Positions 54,101 to 63,290 of a stretch of DNA of 64,000 nucleotides are shown here, in pieces. A model generated the notes under the pieces. It made no database searches. It worked only from the letters and a program-made list of their open reading frames with translations, and was not told the origin of the DNA. This DNA is from Aplysia californica (Eukaryota > Mollusca > Gastropoda > Aplysiida > Aplysiidae). How positions within the stretch are numbered: the first letter of the stretch is position 1; every line of letters starts with the position of its first letter. The position numbers and the translations under genes are program-made. The stretch spans positions 615,356 to 679,355 of the forward strand of contig NW_004797510.1 in NCBI RefSeq assembly GCF_000002075.1, read 5' to 3'.

Positions 54101-56922
54101 TCTCACCTCCGTTAAAATTCTTGCTATTTGCAAAGACTGGCTAAACCACCAACTCACCGGGTGTGCTTTTTGGGGCCAGGTAAGGCTGTAACAGGAAGTA
54201 AGCGGTGAACAGAACACCAAACAGAATCATGGGTGTCTCAAAATTCAATTAGCGATAAAGATATGAGCCATCATGACAGTACAGTGGAACTCGGATTCAA
54301 CAAAAGGTGTAGGATTCCCCGTTTTATTTATTCATAAAAATCAATAAAAATAACTCGGATTCAACGCATAAATGAGCAAGCTCGGATTCAACGAAGTGGC
54401 TTGCAGGGTGAACAGCCCCCACTGACATGGCTTCTCTCATAGTTCTACCGCAACGAACCTTATTATTCCTGGAAACCATTCATAGTACATGCATCATGAA
54501 CCATTATTCGCTTAGACTATTGTTCATGTATTATGTGACCTGTCAACGGCCTTCTTTCACACCCTCACATACATTGTTAGCACGCACATTTATATCTTAG
54601 AAATCTAGTGTGTGTCGAGGTCGGATGAGTGGCCAGCACACATAACACGTGTGACTGTGTGCATGTGTCTAGGGATTGGGGGGGGGGGGGACCCAAGCAG
54701 TCTGGACGTGGAACGTCAGTAGAGATACAAACATGTCACAGCTTTATTTTCCCCGGCCACTGATCAATATCACAATGATAAGCTAGTCTTGACATGATAG
54801 ATCTACGTACAGTAATGAATTGCACGCTGGATAGTGGAATTAAATGTTGTTGTATGCAAGGCTCTACACAGCAACATAATTGTTTGGCAAACAGTATATT
54901 AAAGTATAGATGATAGATGACACAAACAGGCATTTGAACGAATCAGCCCTTTTGCACAGTGCGTGCTTTGTAAGGTTCAGTATATTTTCCTGGAATTTTC
55001 CAGCATTTCTTTCGTATGGCCTTAAAGAAACGAAAATGCCTCTCATTTGAAACCAAACTGCTTTTGATTGAAAAAGTCAAATACAGTTAAACACGGGTAA
55101 CTCGAATTCATCGGGGATTGGAAATAGTGTTTGAAATTTCTGTAATTCGTCATGTTCGTGAAAGCCCCAAACAAAGAAATAGAGAGAAAAGCAAGGGAGG
55201 TAAAAAAAAAAAAAAGAATATTTAAACATTTAACATGGTTAGCTCCCTTGATGAACCTGAGACGGCGTGAAAGCAAAAAGATGAATGAAAGTGGACCGCA
55301 GAAAATCTCACGTGTGCACAGCCGACTCATACGTCATTCCTTTCCTCTCATTTCATTGGCTTACAGAAAGTTGCGCTTTTTGCCATTCGCACCGCGCACA
55401 TCTCTCATCATGATTACTCGTATGGCAAGCCAGTCATGCGGTGCGGTCACCTTCACTCCCCAAACCCCCTTCCTCCAGCCTCTCGTGATGAGACAAGGAC
55501 CACGTGTTGGCTGTAACAATAACAAACATCTACCCGCAGCCAGAAAGGCTGTAAAGCCGGGTCTTTAGTTGATAATGGGAAGTGGATTTGTTCAAGATTC
55601 GAGTGTTGAGTGTTCAGGAACTCCGTATAGTCAATGCAAAGAAAACATAGGGACTAAAACGGGACCGAGCATAATGTTCGAGATACCCGAGAATTCGTGA
55701 TTTTCGTGTTCGGTTTTCGTGGACACTGCTGTACGTTATAATTATATACATTACTTGCTCGGTGCCTGGATCAACACAAAAACCGTATGTTTGCTATACG
55801 AACACTCGGATTCAACTAAATTGAAGGTCAGGCCGAACGACTTTGCTGAATCTGAGTTCCACTGTACATGTACGTGATTACTGATAAAATTATAATATGT
55901 ACTGTTCAAGACAGTCTTATCCTGTGTAAGCAACGGAAGAGCCAAATTGGCAAGAAAGGTGATCTTCATGCGGTCTCTTTCCACTCTGAGGACAATTGCT
56001 TAATACGCCAGGCTGGATGACATCACCACTGAAAGCGCGATACGAAGGCGTGCATCGTGACAGCACAGCTGGTAATAACTTTGTGAGCCAGCGAGATGAA
56101 CTGGGATTTAGGAAGACTTTATGGGGTGCGACAACACATCGGCGAGCCTGTATTGTCTCTTTGAGCGTATTTCTATAGGGAAAGTGCTCTTTGAATCATG
56201 TTGATAAATGTATTAATTTGGATTTACTTGAAACTGAATAAGAACTTTCATCAGCAGGCAATCTCGTGCCCACTACAGCTGACTAAAAGTGACCGGCTCT
56301 GCCGGTCTTGCCCAGTTAACGAACCGCGCCTGGACTTTACACTTCAGCAGAGCTTTTTGGGGGAAAAATTGTATCCACCATAAACAATGATCACCACCAC
56401 CACCAACCCCCCCCCCCCCCCCCCTCTTCCCCTCCACACAGCTGTTTTTGTTTTTGATTTTTTGTTCAATAAAATTGAATTTTTTCTAAATATGTTTCTT
56501 GTCAATGGTATCATCATATGTCATGTCGGAAGCAGACATTAACATTTATGGTTCTCCACTCCTCTGTTTCATTTGAGGCTCTCATAGATGAGTTGTAGTT
56601 CATTGTGTTAGTTGCTCATTTGATGTTTTCTGTCAGTTGTATTGAAATGATAAAATTGACGTCCTAGTTGATATGTTGCTCTTCATTTTAGGAAACATTT
56701 GTTCTCTAATTTCAATGCAAAGGAAAATGGGCTTTTTGTTTGCCATGTTTATTGTTCTATAAATGATGCTAGTTTGGGGTTTTTTTCAGATGGGTGTCAG
56801 GAGGCAAGGACTTAACCCTGGATCAGATGATCAAAATTCTTCTGTCAGTGAAAAAGGGCAAATCATGGGATGAGGCATTTCAGTTCATACCCAAGAGAAA
56901 GCGAACAGCAAGGGATCGGTAG
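42794..56922 (+). CDS. TRMT10C: tRNA methyltransferase 10 homolog C / mitochondrial RNase P subunit 1, 471 aa
   Basis: Family role: SPOUT-fold, SAM-dependent methyltransferase making m1A9/m1G9 in mitochondrial tRNAs, and with HSD17B10 a platform for PRORP in mitochondrial RNase P. Exons: 42794-43393, 44441-44661, 46940-47143, 47852-47969, 50303-50442, 56790-56922. All junctions are GT-AG and in phase (1,416 nt). Residues 1-52 have no Asp or Glu and many Arg, His and Leu, fitting a mitochondrial targeting peptide. A helical region at about 155-275 (RRKVLKENFIKKREEKKQN) precedes the SPOUT domain, about 280-465. In YIVGAFNDK, Asp399 sits where the family's conserved catalytic Asp lies. LTLDQMIKILL and FIPKRKRT near the C-terminus match human TRMT10C rather than TRMT10A/B. 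The protein is longer than the human one (about 403 aa), mainly at the N-terminus. Start: ATG 28 nt after an acceptor at 42,765; a further-upstream in-frame ATG is intronic on this model. Confidence 0.95.
45029..45615. mobile_element. TA-flanked TIR element, 583 bp
   Basis: TA at 45,029-45,030 and 45,614-45,615. The ends CAGTCCGTGCCGGCTTTAAG and, complemented, CAGTCCAAGCTGGCTTTATG are inverted copies. AAGCACG words repeat in both subterminal regions. Tc1/mariner-type target; no transposase frame. It lies in TRMT10C intron 2 (counting coding introns). Confidence 0.75.
45614..46435 (+). mobile_element. TA-flanked TIR element M4
   Basis: Starts CAGTATAACACGG right after the TA that also ends the preceding element. 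It is collinear with the inverted copy at 41,890-42,615 to at least about 46,435. The second terminus was not found, so it is probably incomplete. Confidence 0.6.
46706..46835 (+). mobile_element. SINE-C 5' fragment
   Basis: tRNA-like head GCGTCAGTGGCCTTGTGGTT (A box), then CGACGTTGTGTCTTTGGGAA and GGCACTTTACACAAAT. It breaks off after about 130 bp, so it is a 3'-truncated copy. Confidence 0.65.
47195..47330 (+). mobile_element. Repeat F copy, plus orientation
   Basis: Contains TATGGGTGGTTGGGGGGTGC, GTAGGTCCTACTTTTTTTC, CCCTCTATTGTTCCCATTTG and GTGTCAATGTAGG. TRMT10C intron 3. Confidence 0.55.
48114..48150. repeat. Poly-T tract
   Basis: A run of about 37 T residues immediately before a repeat G copy, in TRMT10C intron 4. 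Confidence 0.95.
48150..48290 (+). repeat. Repeat G copy
   Basis: Contains ATTTAGAAGTTGAATTGTTG, ATCTTTTGAGCACTTACAAC, CTCAAATTAAGACACTGCAG and GAACAGTTGGC. TRMT10C intron 4. Confidence 0.55.
48640..48965 (-). mobile_element. Long-TIR family H, centre plus one arm
   Basis: Contains AGTAAAATCCACACAGAAAT and ends TTTCACCACGATGTCTCACA, matching the right arm of 26,401-27,006. TRMT10C intron 4. Confidence 0.6.
49637..49994 (-). mobile_element. SINE-C copy, best preserved
   Basis: On minus: head GGCGTCGGTGGCCTAGTGGT (A box), GGGTTCGAATCC (B box), then CAAGGACACAACG and GGGAAGCATACAG-type blocks (complement), AAAGCGCATAGAGCC, GCGCTATAAAAATGC and an (ATT)n tail. It is the clearest tRNA-derived SINE in the window. 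TRMT10C intron 4. Confidence 0.85.
50035..50245 (+). mobile_element. SINE-D copy
   Basis: Head GTAGTTAGGTGCTTTACC, body with TAGGTTGGCCCTGATCGGCA, and GGGTCAAAGCAGCCCGCCTC, then TTGTTGATTGA. It ends about 60 bp before TRMT10C exon 5 (50,303). Confidence 0.65.
50864..50963. other. Assembly gap (100 N)
   Basis: Exactly 100 N bases, the usual placeholder for a scaffold gap of unknown size. It lies in the last intron of TRMT10C, so intron length and repeat content there are uncertain. No coding exon is interrupted. Confidence 0.99.
51055..53756. mobile_element. hAT-like MITE (~298 bp) split by a LINE
   Basis: The ends CAGGGATGCCACT at 51,061 and, complemented, ending at 53,750 are exact inverted copies over 13 bp. 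They are flanked by the direct repeat ATGTAC (51,055-51,060 and 53,751-53,756). Without the nested LINE at 51,275-53,654 and one copy of its target duplication, the element is about 298 bp. The terminus resembles those at 5,616 and 17,146. Superfamily is tentative because 6 rather than 8 bp are duplicated. Confidence 0.7.
51263..53666 (+). mobile_element. RTE/BovB-like LINE, 5'-truncated and decayed
   Basis: GTACACCCTTTG at 51,263-51,274 and 53,655-53,666 is a perfect 12-bp target duplication around 51,275-53,654. The 5' edge falls inside the endonuclease: TWNSPNGRDKNQIDHIMIGG then SDHHLVTARIKLKL. Reverse transcriptase follows: EQAGFSKERRCTDQIF, NFVDLEKAFDSVH, GVRQGCNMSAILFN and a FADD box (DFADDLALLSHT). 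The C-terminus has RRWRWIGHVVRR and ends at the stop at 53,648. A short (TAAG)n tail follows directly, as is typical of RTE elements. Inactive: the frame changes about four times (near 51,740, 52,000, 52,670 and 52,960), and a TAG at 52,403 replaces a conserved Lys codon. Clade assignment is from memory of RTE/BovB motifs. Confidence 0.88.
54280..55866. mobile_element. TA-flanked TIR element, 1,583 bp, with nested insertion
   Basis: TA at 54,280-54,281 and 55,865-55,866. The ends CAGTGGAACTCGGATTCA and, complemented, CAGTGGAACTCAGATTCA are inverted copies, and CTCGGATTCAAC recurs in both subterminal regions. Tc1/mariner or pogo type by target; no transposase frame. It contains the element at 55,082-55,733. 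Confidence 0.75.
55082..55733. mobile_element. TA-flanked TIR element nested in the previous one
   Basis: TA at 55,082-55,083 and 55,732-55,733, CAG termini, and subterminal CTCGAATTC / CGAATTCTCG blocks in inverted orientation. The left end resembles M4 at 45,616 (CAGTTAAACACGG versus CAGTATAACACGG). The TIR is imperfect. Confidence 0.5.
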
Positions 56923-57842
56923 AACAACTCAGGAAAAACTTACCTGTACTTTTAGAAGAAATGAGAGTAAAAATCTGCTTTCTGGATTGAATCTTGTTTT
57001 GTACAGCTGTGTTCTTCTTTAGGATTGCGGCCTACAAATTACCGTCTGCAGTCTTTTTTTTATAGGTGTTACTCATGAATATGAAACACCCTTGATTAAT
57101 ATTTTGAAACCTGGACCTTGATATAATTTGGGCCATTCTATGAAAAATGAAACTACAGCTCAGAAGGAGCAAACCACACCAGACCTTCCAACCACCCGCA
57201 AGCATGCCACTATTCCTAGATTAGCTGACTAACTTGATGAGGATGACTTGCAAAACTCAAGTAGAGAACAATAATTGTTTGTAAAATAACCTGGTGTTGT
57301 GTAAAGAAGTTATGTTGTGCTATTTACATTTTGTTAACTGCTGATAGTACATGTACATGATACACACAGTGGTTTACCAAAAAAAATGAATAAAGGATGA
57401 ATTTAAAGGGCAATAGCTCTGTAATTTTACTCAGCAATTTTTGCAAGAAACTGAACCCAAAAAAATTCAACCAGGGCATATCAAATTTGTGAATTTGAAG
57501 AAAATGGACCAACATTTTCAAAAAACATGAAGTTTTTTAAAATAAGAACTAAAATTGAGTAAAACACAAAACTTTACAGCTTCTTAAAATTCAACTGTTA
57601 TAGTGTGTATTATTATGCAAAGATGACCGAGTTATTACACTACACTTTACATGTTTAATGAGGGTTTTTAAAAATACATCTGGTGGTATATATGCGTTTG
57701 ATGAAGTAGAATTTCTTTATGGGATTTCTGATGTAAAGTTGCATTGATTATGACCTCCAGCTGTTCATATCAAGCAGTAATATTTCTGTTTTTATAGTTT
57801 TATCACAATGATGTTTTATAGGATATAATATAAAACAATAAA
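56923..57842 (+). terminator. TRMT10C 3' UTR with candidate poly(A) signals
   Basis: After the stop at 56,920-56,922 the DNA is AT-rich and without recognised repeats except a SINE-A scrap near 57,165. AATAAA occurs at 57,389-57,394 and 57,837-57,842; the second is followed by T/G-rich DNA. Which is used cannot be decided from sequence. Confidence 0.5.
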
Positions 57843-58019
57843 CTCTCATTCTGAAGTGTACTTGGCCTGTAATTTTTACGATGGATGATTTTTAAGCATT
57901 TATTGTTCTTTTTGTTATAAGTCTTGTTTGTCAGAGACAACGTTCAGGTGAGGTCCAATTTCTATGCTGTATTTGTGTTTGTGTATGATTCTTTTTTTTT
58001 CTTTTTTTCCTCTTTTTTT

Positions 58020-58500
58020 TTTTTGTAGGTGTTCTACGGCGCTCGCAACTAAGTGCCTAAGGTAATATGAGCGCAGTAAGAATTTATTTTGAATTTTGTC
58101 CCGGGTGACGGCTGGAGCCTACTCTTCTCCTTTTTGGACCACCAAGAGATCTTTAACATACACAACTTGCACCCTGCACCTCTGGGATTTTTCGCCCGTA
58201 TCCAAGAAGGCTATATGTTGGATCTTACCTACCCTAAGATCAAGATAGTGTCTGAAAGACTGCAGTACATGCAAGAAGGAGCCAAGGAGTAGCATTAGAA
58301 TTAAGGCTGCAGAAAGAGTCAGGAGAGCAGAAAGTGGAGATGAAAGCAGATGACAGAACATGGTTAGAGTTAGAGAGCTGGAAAGGAGGTGAAAGGAGAA
58401 CATTTTTTAGAGAAGTAAACTTTCCGTCGCTGTCAGGTTTCGAACCCAGGACCTATTGAATGAGAGGCTAATACCATAGCTCTAGACCACAAGAGGTCTA
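58020..58500 (-). mobile_element. SINE-B copy, near full length
   Basis: The low-coordinate end is the shared tail (ACGGCGCTCGCAACTAAGTG, ATGAGCGC). The body has CCACCAAGAGATCTTTAACA and GGGATTTTTCGCCCGTATCC. The high end is the tRNA-like head (CAGGTTTCGAACCCAGGACC = B box; ACCATAGCTCTAGACCAC = A box, both complemented). The tail stem GCGCTC/GAGCGC pairs. Confidence 0.8.
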
Positions 58501-58698
58501 TGATTCATGATTCTTTTGAATGTTGGGGAAAAGATGGGGTGGGGGTGGGCATTTTTTGTGGATCCATCCAGTTCCTGTCCCTCAGTAAAAATTAACGGTT
58601 CATGTGCGTAAAAGAAAGTTGTTGTGGTTTTTTTTTATAAAACCATGTAATAATCAATATTGAAAAGGTCTTGAAAGCACCTTAAATAATAGGGTGAC

Positions 58699-58812
58699 CT
58701 TATTTAGGCCACACTGTGGCCTAAATAAGCTAAACCCCCCTCCCTTACCTTATTTAGGCCACACTGAGGCCCAAATAAGCTAAACCCCCCTCCCTTATCT
58801 TATTTAGGCCAC
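58699..58812. repeat. 50-bp hairpin minisatellite, locus 1
   Basis: TATTTAGGCC recurs at 58,701, 58,751 and 58,801, an exact 50-bp period over about 2.2 units. Each unit holds an inverted repeat; in the first, CTTATTTAGGCCACA and TGTGGCCTAAATAAG pair over 15 bp around one base. The same unit is at 62,350-62,465. Confidence 0.85.
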
Positions 58813-59778
58813 ATCATATGGTAGGTTTCTTGAACTAACCATGGATTCGGAAGGTCGAGATTCTAATTCTACTGATCTTTTTATTTAGTGCGGTGGATTA
58901 TTTCAAAATAGAGGATGATACTAAATGATAAGTGGACCAAGGGTAAGAGTTGTGTGTCTGTGTGTGTGTGAGTATGTGTTTGTTTTGTGTGTGGTTGTGG
59001 TGAGAGAGAGATCTAGAGAGAGAGAGTAAATGCAATAGTGTGTTTGTATGTGTGTAGGTGTGCAATGTGTGAATGTTATTGTGTACATGAGTGTCTATCT
59101 CAGTTGTACGGTCCAAATGTACATTATTTTGTTGAGAATTTTACATAGAACTCAACTACAAAGCACCTTTATACAAAGTCACAGAAATATTCTTTTTGTG
59201 CTTATTGAGGTGCAGTACATGGTGATTTTACCTGCAAGGATTTAATTGGACAAAATGGGCAATATCTTTATAATGCTAATACTAATGGTCATATTTAGAC
59301 AAATCCTATATCATTCTCTTTTTTTCTTAACAGCTCATGGTTATTAAAGAGTAAGAAAAACTAGATCAAGGTAGTAATTTCGGATTCCTAATATTATGGG
59401 CATTCTTTAAAATTTTAAACTTGTTTTTAGCGCTTTTCTCAACGTAAAACGGATTGGGTTAAAAAACAACAACAACAATGACCTTATCTTTCTTTTTCAA
59501 GGTATTGTGCATACATTTGTGTGAAACTAGTATATTCTATGCTTTCAAGTACATGAAAAAAGCTAATAAAGTCAAGTAAAATGTTCTTCAGAGACATAGA
59601 TCTAGTAGTAGGCCCACTGGAACATTTTATAAACCGTGAAAAGATGACCAGAAAATAACAAAATTATCTTATGATCTTCACTTGCACTTGCATTTTTTTG
59701 GACAAATTATAGTCTACCTCATTATCTTTTTTTTCACATTTTTCTTCACTATTCATGACAACTGGCATGTTTTTCAGT

Positions 59779-60652
59779 TATTATCAAGGAAGTGGATAGG
59801 CGGACCACGGGGTCTATCTAGCCCCAAAAGGATAGGTGGACCCCGGGGTCTACCTAACAAAATGCTGTTTTAGGATGTGAACCCCGGAGTCAGCGGAGTG
59901 AAATAAGTAGATCTAGGTTTAACTAAGGATCGGTGGACCCCGGCGTCAACATAGTGAAATAAATAGATCTCAGTTTATTTTATAGTAGGACTGGCGGAGC
60001 CCGTGGTCATCGTAGTGAAATTATAAGTAGATCTAGGTTTAATAAGGATTGGTGGACCCCGGGGTCAACGTAGTGAAATAAGTACACGTAGATCTAGGTT
60101 TGATATTAAAGATTGGTGGACCCTAGAGTCAACGTAGTGAAAAAGGTAGGTTAAAGGTGGACCCCAGGGTCTACCTAACGAAATACTAGTTAAGTTTTAG
60201 AATAGGTGGGCCATGCAGTCACCGTAGTAAAATAAGTAGGTTTAATCACGGTGTCCCGGGGGTCCACCAATCCTTAATTAAACCTTCTTATTCTTCTACG
60301 GCTATGGTGACTCCGGGGTCCACCAATCCTTTTAAAAACCTACTTATTTCACTACGATGACCCCGGGGTCCAACGATCTTTAAAGAAACCTAGAGAATCT
60401 ACTTATTTCACTACGGTGACCCCGGGGTCCACCTGTCCTAAAACCTAGTATTTTGCTAGATAGACCCCGAGCCCCGGGGTCCACCTTAAACCTGCTTATT
60501 TATCACTACGTTGACCCCGGGGTCCACCAATCCTTACTTAAACCAAACCTTATTTCACTACGGTGACTTCGGGGTTCACACCCTAAAACCTAGTATTCCG
60601 CTATGCAGACCCCGGAGTCCACCTATCCTCTACAGGACTATACTATTATCAA
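59779..60652. mobile_element. Foldback-like element: inverted arrays of a GACCCCGGGGTC-type unit
   Basis: About nine units (59,795-60,240) read GGATTGGTGGACCCCGGGGT then a TAGTGAAATAAGTAG block; about eight (60,250-60,630) are the reverse complement. The outer units pair in order: GGATAGGTGG at the left, CCACCTATCC at the right, each followed inward by a TACTAGGTTTTAGG-like block, so the two arms are true inverted repeats. Each unit centres on the 12-bp palindrome GACCCCGGGGTC. TATTATCAA occurs at 59,779-59,787 and 60,644-60,652, a 9-bp direct repeat around the 856-bp array. Long TIRs made of tandem repeats with 9-bp duplications are the pattern of Foldback/MULE-related elements. No coding; superfamily is inference. 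Confidence 0.7.
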
Positions 60653-62349
60653 TTTGCAATTTTCATTGATTAGCATATTTAAAAAAAAAATTGAATAAGA
60701 GACTCACTGTCTAAAAAGTCCACTGCTAATGCTATTCTTATCAAAGAAAAGGCACAATTTGACTTTATGACATGTTAAAAAAAAAAAGAGTTTTAAAAAT
60801 ATCCAGAAAATAAAATAAAATGATTATATAGATCTAGATCTAAACGTATTTTATTATGTATATATATACTTAAAAGTAAAAGACTGAGCAGAGGCTTACA
60901 ATGCAAATTCTGTGCTCTACAAGTAGATTAGTAGAGAAAGTCTTAAGTTTGCGCAAAACAGATTTTAGAAAAAAAAGTTGGATCTAATTATTCTAATAAT
61001 AGTAAAAGTGATTGTTATGGTGAGATTTGTTATTATTAACTCTGGAAATACAGTTAGTTGCTGAATCTAAAAGTAACTAGAACTGTGCAATTCGTTTTAT
61101 TTCAATTCCAAAGCCCAAAGGCATAGCAATGAGTTAGATCTAGATCTAGCAGTTGTAGGCTCTCTGGCTGCTTCTAGCATAGGCCTGCTACTACTGATTC
61201 TAGACAGGGAACCTAGATCTAGCTATCACCTGCACTATTAAAGTCAAATATATGGTAAAATAAAAACAAAACTGTGAATCCCTTTATCAGTCAGTACATC
61301 CCAATTGCCATAGTCGCACGTATTAATAGTTGAATAATTATACCGAAGCAACACGTTATCACAGTGTTCAGGGGAGAGTGGGGTGCCCGGGTCGCTGACC
61401 GGTTGATTCGGTGGTTTGGCTTTTGTAGATCTATGCATTCATTTTTTTTTTTGCGGAAAGCCCTATTACTAGATCTATTAGTGTTGTGAAAACTTCAACC
61501 TCTACAGCTAAGGCGTCAAAAGATGTTGGAAAATAATAATACGTCCTGAAGTTTCATAACTTATACAGAATAATACAGCCAGTAGTTTTTATTTCATCGA
61601 GTTTTAAAAATGGCCTTGTAACTTGTTAGTTTTCAGAAGCAAATTTTAATAGTTCCAGTTCTACCGAATCGATTTTCACGCAAATTCAACCATTTTGATG
61701 ACCTTTCTTTTCCTTTTAAAAAGATGTAGGCCTGTCGGATGTGGCAGTGCGATTAACACTAAGTTGTTTAGACCCATCAAAACACGAGGCTTCGTGGCCG
61801 ATCACAAAGGTCTACGGGGCTTATCGAGGCCGATTCGCCGTGCCGCGTGCACATTCACTAAACTGCCTACTAGATAGAATCTACTACCAAAGATTCTCTA
61901 CACGATCTTTGCTACTACTACTACTACTAGATCTACATGTACTACTACGAGACTGTACGAGGGATGTACTACTACGAGACAGTACGAGAGAGTGCCACCC
62001 AGCCAAAGATAGTGTAACTTTGACTCAGCCACGTTGTGGACACACTTTTTATACCCCAAATTTGACCCGGAAGTCCATTCGGAGGATTTGACCTTTTCAC
62101 TTGACCAAAGTGTGCCAAAATGGCAGCCTAGATTTTGCCCCTCCATGAAGGAAAAATCTGGCCCTCATTCAAACCTTTGGGGTTGAGCAAAATTTTGCGT
62201 ATCGTGCTTTGTTCTTACAATATTCATTATGATATATATATATATAAGTTGTACACTGAGACAAAACTGTACTAAATGAGAAGGGTGCACCATTATGAAA
62301 GTGGAACGAACTCAGTTGCCTGAAAAGGGTGTGCCCCGGTAGTTTGAGC
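60653..62349. other. Non-coding stretch
   Basis: AT-rich DNA with scattered AGATCTAG words and a (TA)n run at about 62,231-62,246. The longer open frames around 61,700-62,090 show no family motif and no plausible splice context. I see no gene here. Confidence 0.55.
61938..61991. repeat. 27-bp tandem duplication
   Basis: Two adjacent 27-bp copies (61,938-61,964 and 61,965-61,991) starting TGTACTACTACGAGAC and differing at about two positions, next to a short (CTA)n run. Confidence 0.8.
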
Positions 62350-62465
62350 ATGTGTGGCCTAAATAAGCTAAACCCCCCTCCCTTACCTTATTTAGGCCAC
62401 ACTGAGGCCCAAATAAGCTAAACCCCCCTCCCTTACCTTATTTAGGCCATATGTGGCCTAAATAA
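62350..62465. repeat. 50-bp hairpin minisatellite, locus 2
   Basis: Same unit, period and orientation as 58,699-58,812, about 2.2 copies, with CTAAACCCCCCTCCCTTACC as spacer. The last unit's inverted repeat has 13-bp arms around TATG. Confidence 0.85.
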
Positions 62466-62734
62466 GCACTCCCTAAATAATATGTGAAGAAAAATAAAAC
62501 TTCATTCAGTTAGACTTGTTACATGAATTGAAAACTTGAGACAGGACAAGGTTGAAGTTGAAAAGCATTTTACTATGTGATGTTCGTTATGTCCCACAAG
62601 GTCTGTTCTGATACGTATTGGGATTTTAGATGGTTTTGAATTTGGAAATATTTATATGGAAGTGGCTTGCTGTTTACTGTAAAATTATTGGTGGTGCACA
62701 AAGCTGATTCATATTTATGAATGCTCATACAGGT

Positions 62735-62950
62735 GTCTACCGGCATCTGAAGTGTAGCGATTAGGTGCTTTGCTATTGCATGCAGAAGACTTGAGTTCAA
62801 TTTCTGAGTGGGAGAATTTGTATGAAGTATCTCTCTTTCTGCTTGGCCATTGTATCTGGGTCTTAGTAAGTCTTAGCTCGGGTTGTCCCTGACAGGCAGG
62901 GTAGAAGCCCACCTCCAAAATATTAAATGTTCTAAATAGTGTCGAGTTGG
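62735..62950 (+). mobile_element. SINE-D copy
   Basis: Head GTAGCGATTAGGTGCTTTGC, then GAGTTCAATTTCTGAGTGGG (B box), TATCTCTCTTTCTGCTTGG, CCCTGACAGGCAGGGTAGAA and GTGTCGAGTTGGGC. Confidence 0.7.
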
Positions 62951-63124
62951 GCTTAAAAACACCTAATCTACATTCAATACTGAACCCCCCCCCCCCCCAA
63001 AAAAAAAAAAACAATCCTAGGATGTCACAGAAGTCTCTGAACTCACTACTGTGTATTTGTTTACACAAGACACTGGGGTGCTTTGCATGTGGGAGAGGGA
63101 GTTTGTTACAGTTTGTATCATGTT

Positions 63125-63290
63125 TTTACGACCCCATGGACACAATTTAAAATCATTGTTTAGGGGACTTCCTTGACCTTGCCTGTGGGGGCCAACCTGG
63201 GCTGAGAGATATATTTTATTATTAAATCCTAGTGGAAAGCCCGAGATACTCTTCAAAAATCTCCTCACTCGGGATTGAGTCTCTTGCTGG
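63125..63290 (-). mobile_element. SINE-D copy, inverted
   Basis: Contains CACAATTTAAAATCATTGTT, CCTTGCCTGTGGGGGCCAAC and CGAGATACTCTTCAAAAATC on the plus strand. It abuts SINE-B head-to-head. Confidence 0.6.

Noticed and set aside
55152-55568. 138-codon frame inside the nested TIR element
   Set aside because: It lacks any transposase motif (no DDE spacing or HTH visible) and starts with a Lys/Glu-rich low-complexity run.
58699-60652. CRISPR-like array
   Set aside because: Repeats are degenerate, contiguous and inverted halfway, with no unique spacers, and the context is an animal genome.
61695-62091. Open frames of 60 and 116 codons downstream of TRMT10C
   Set aside because: No recognisable domain, no splice partners and low-complexity (CTA)n within. 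Not supported as a gene.
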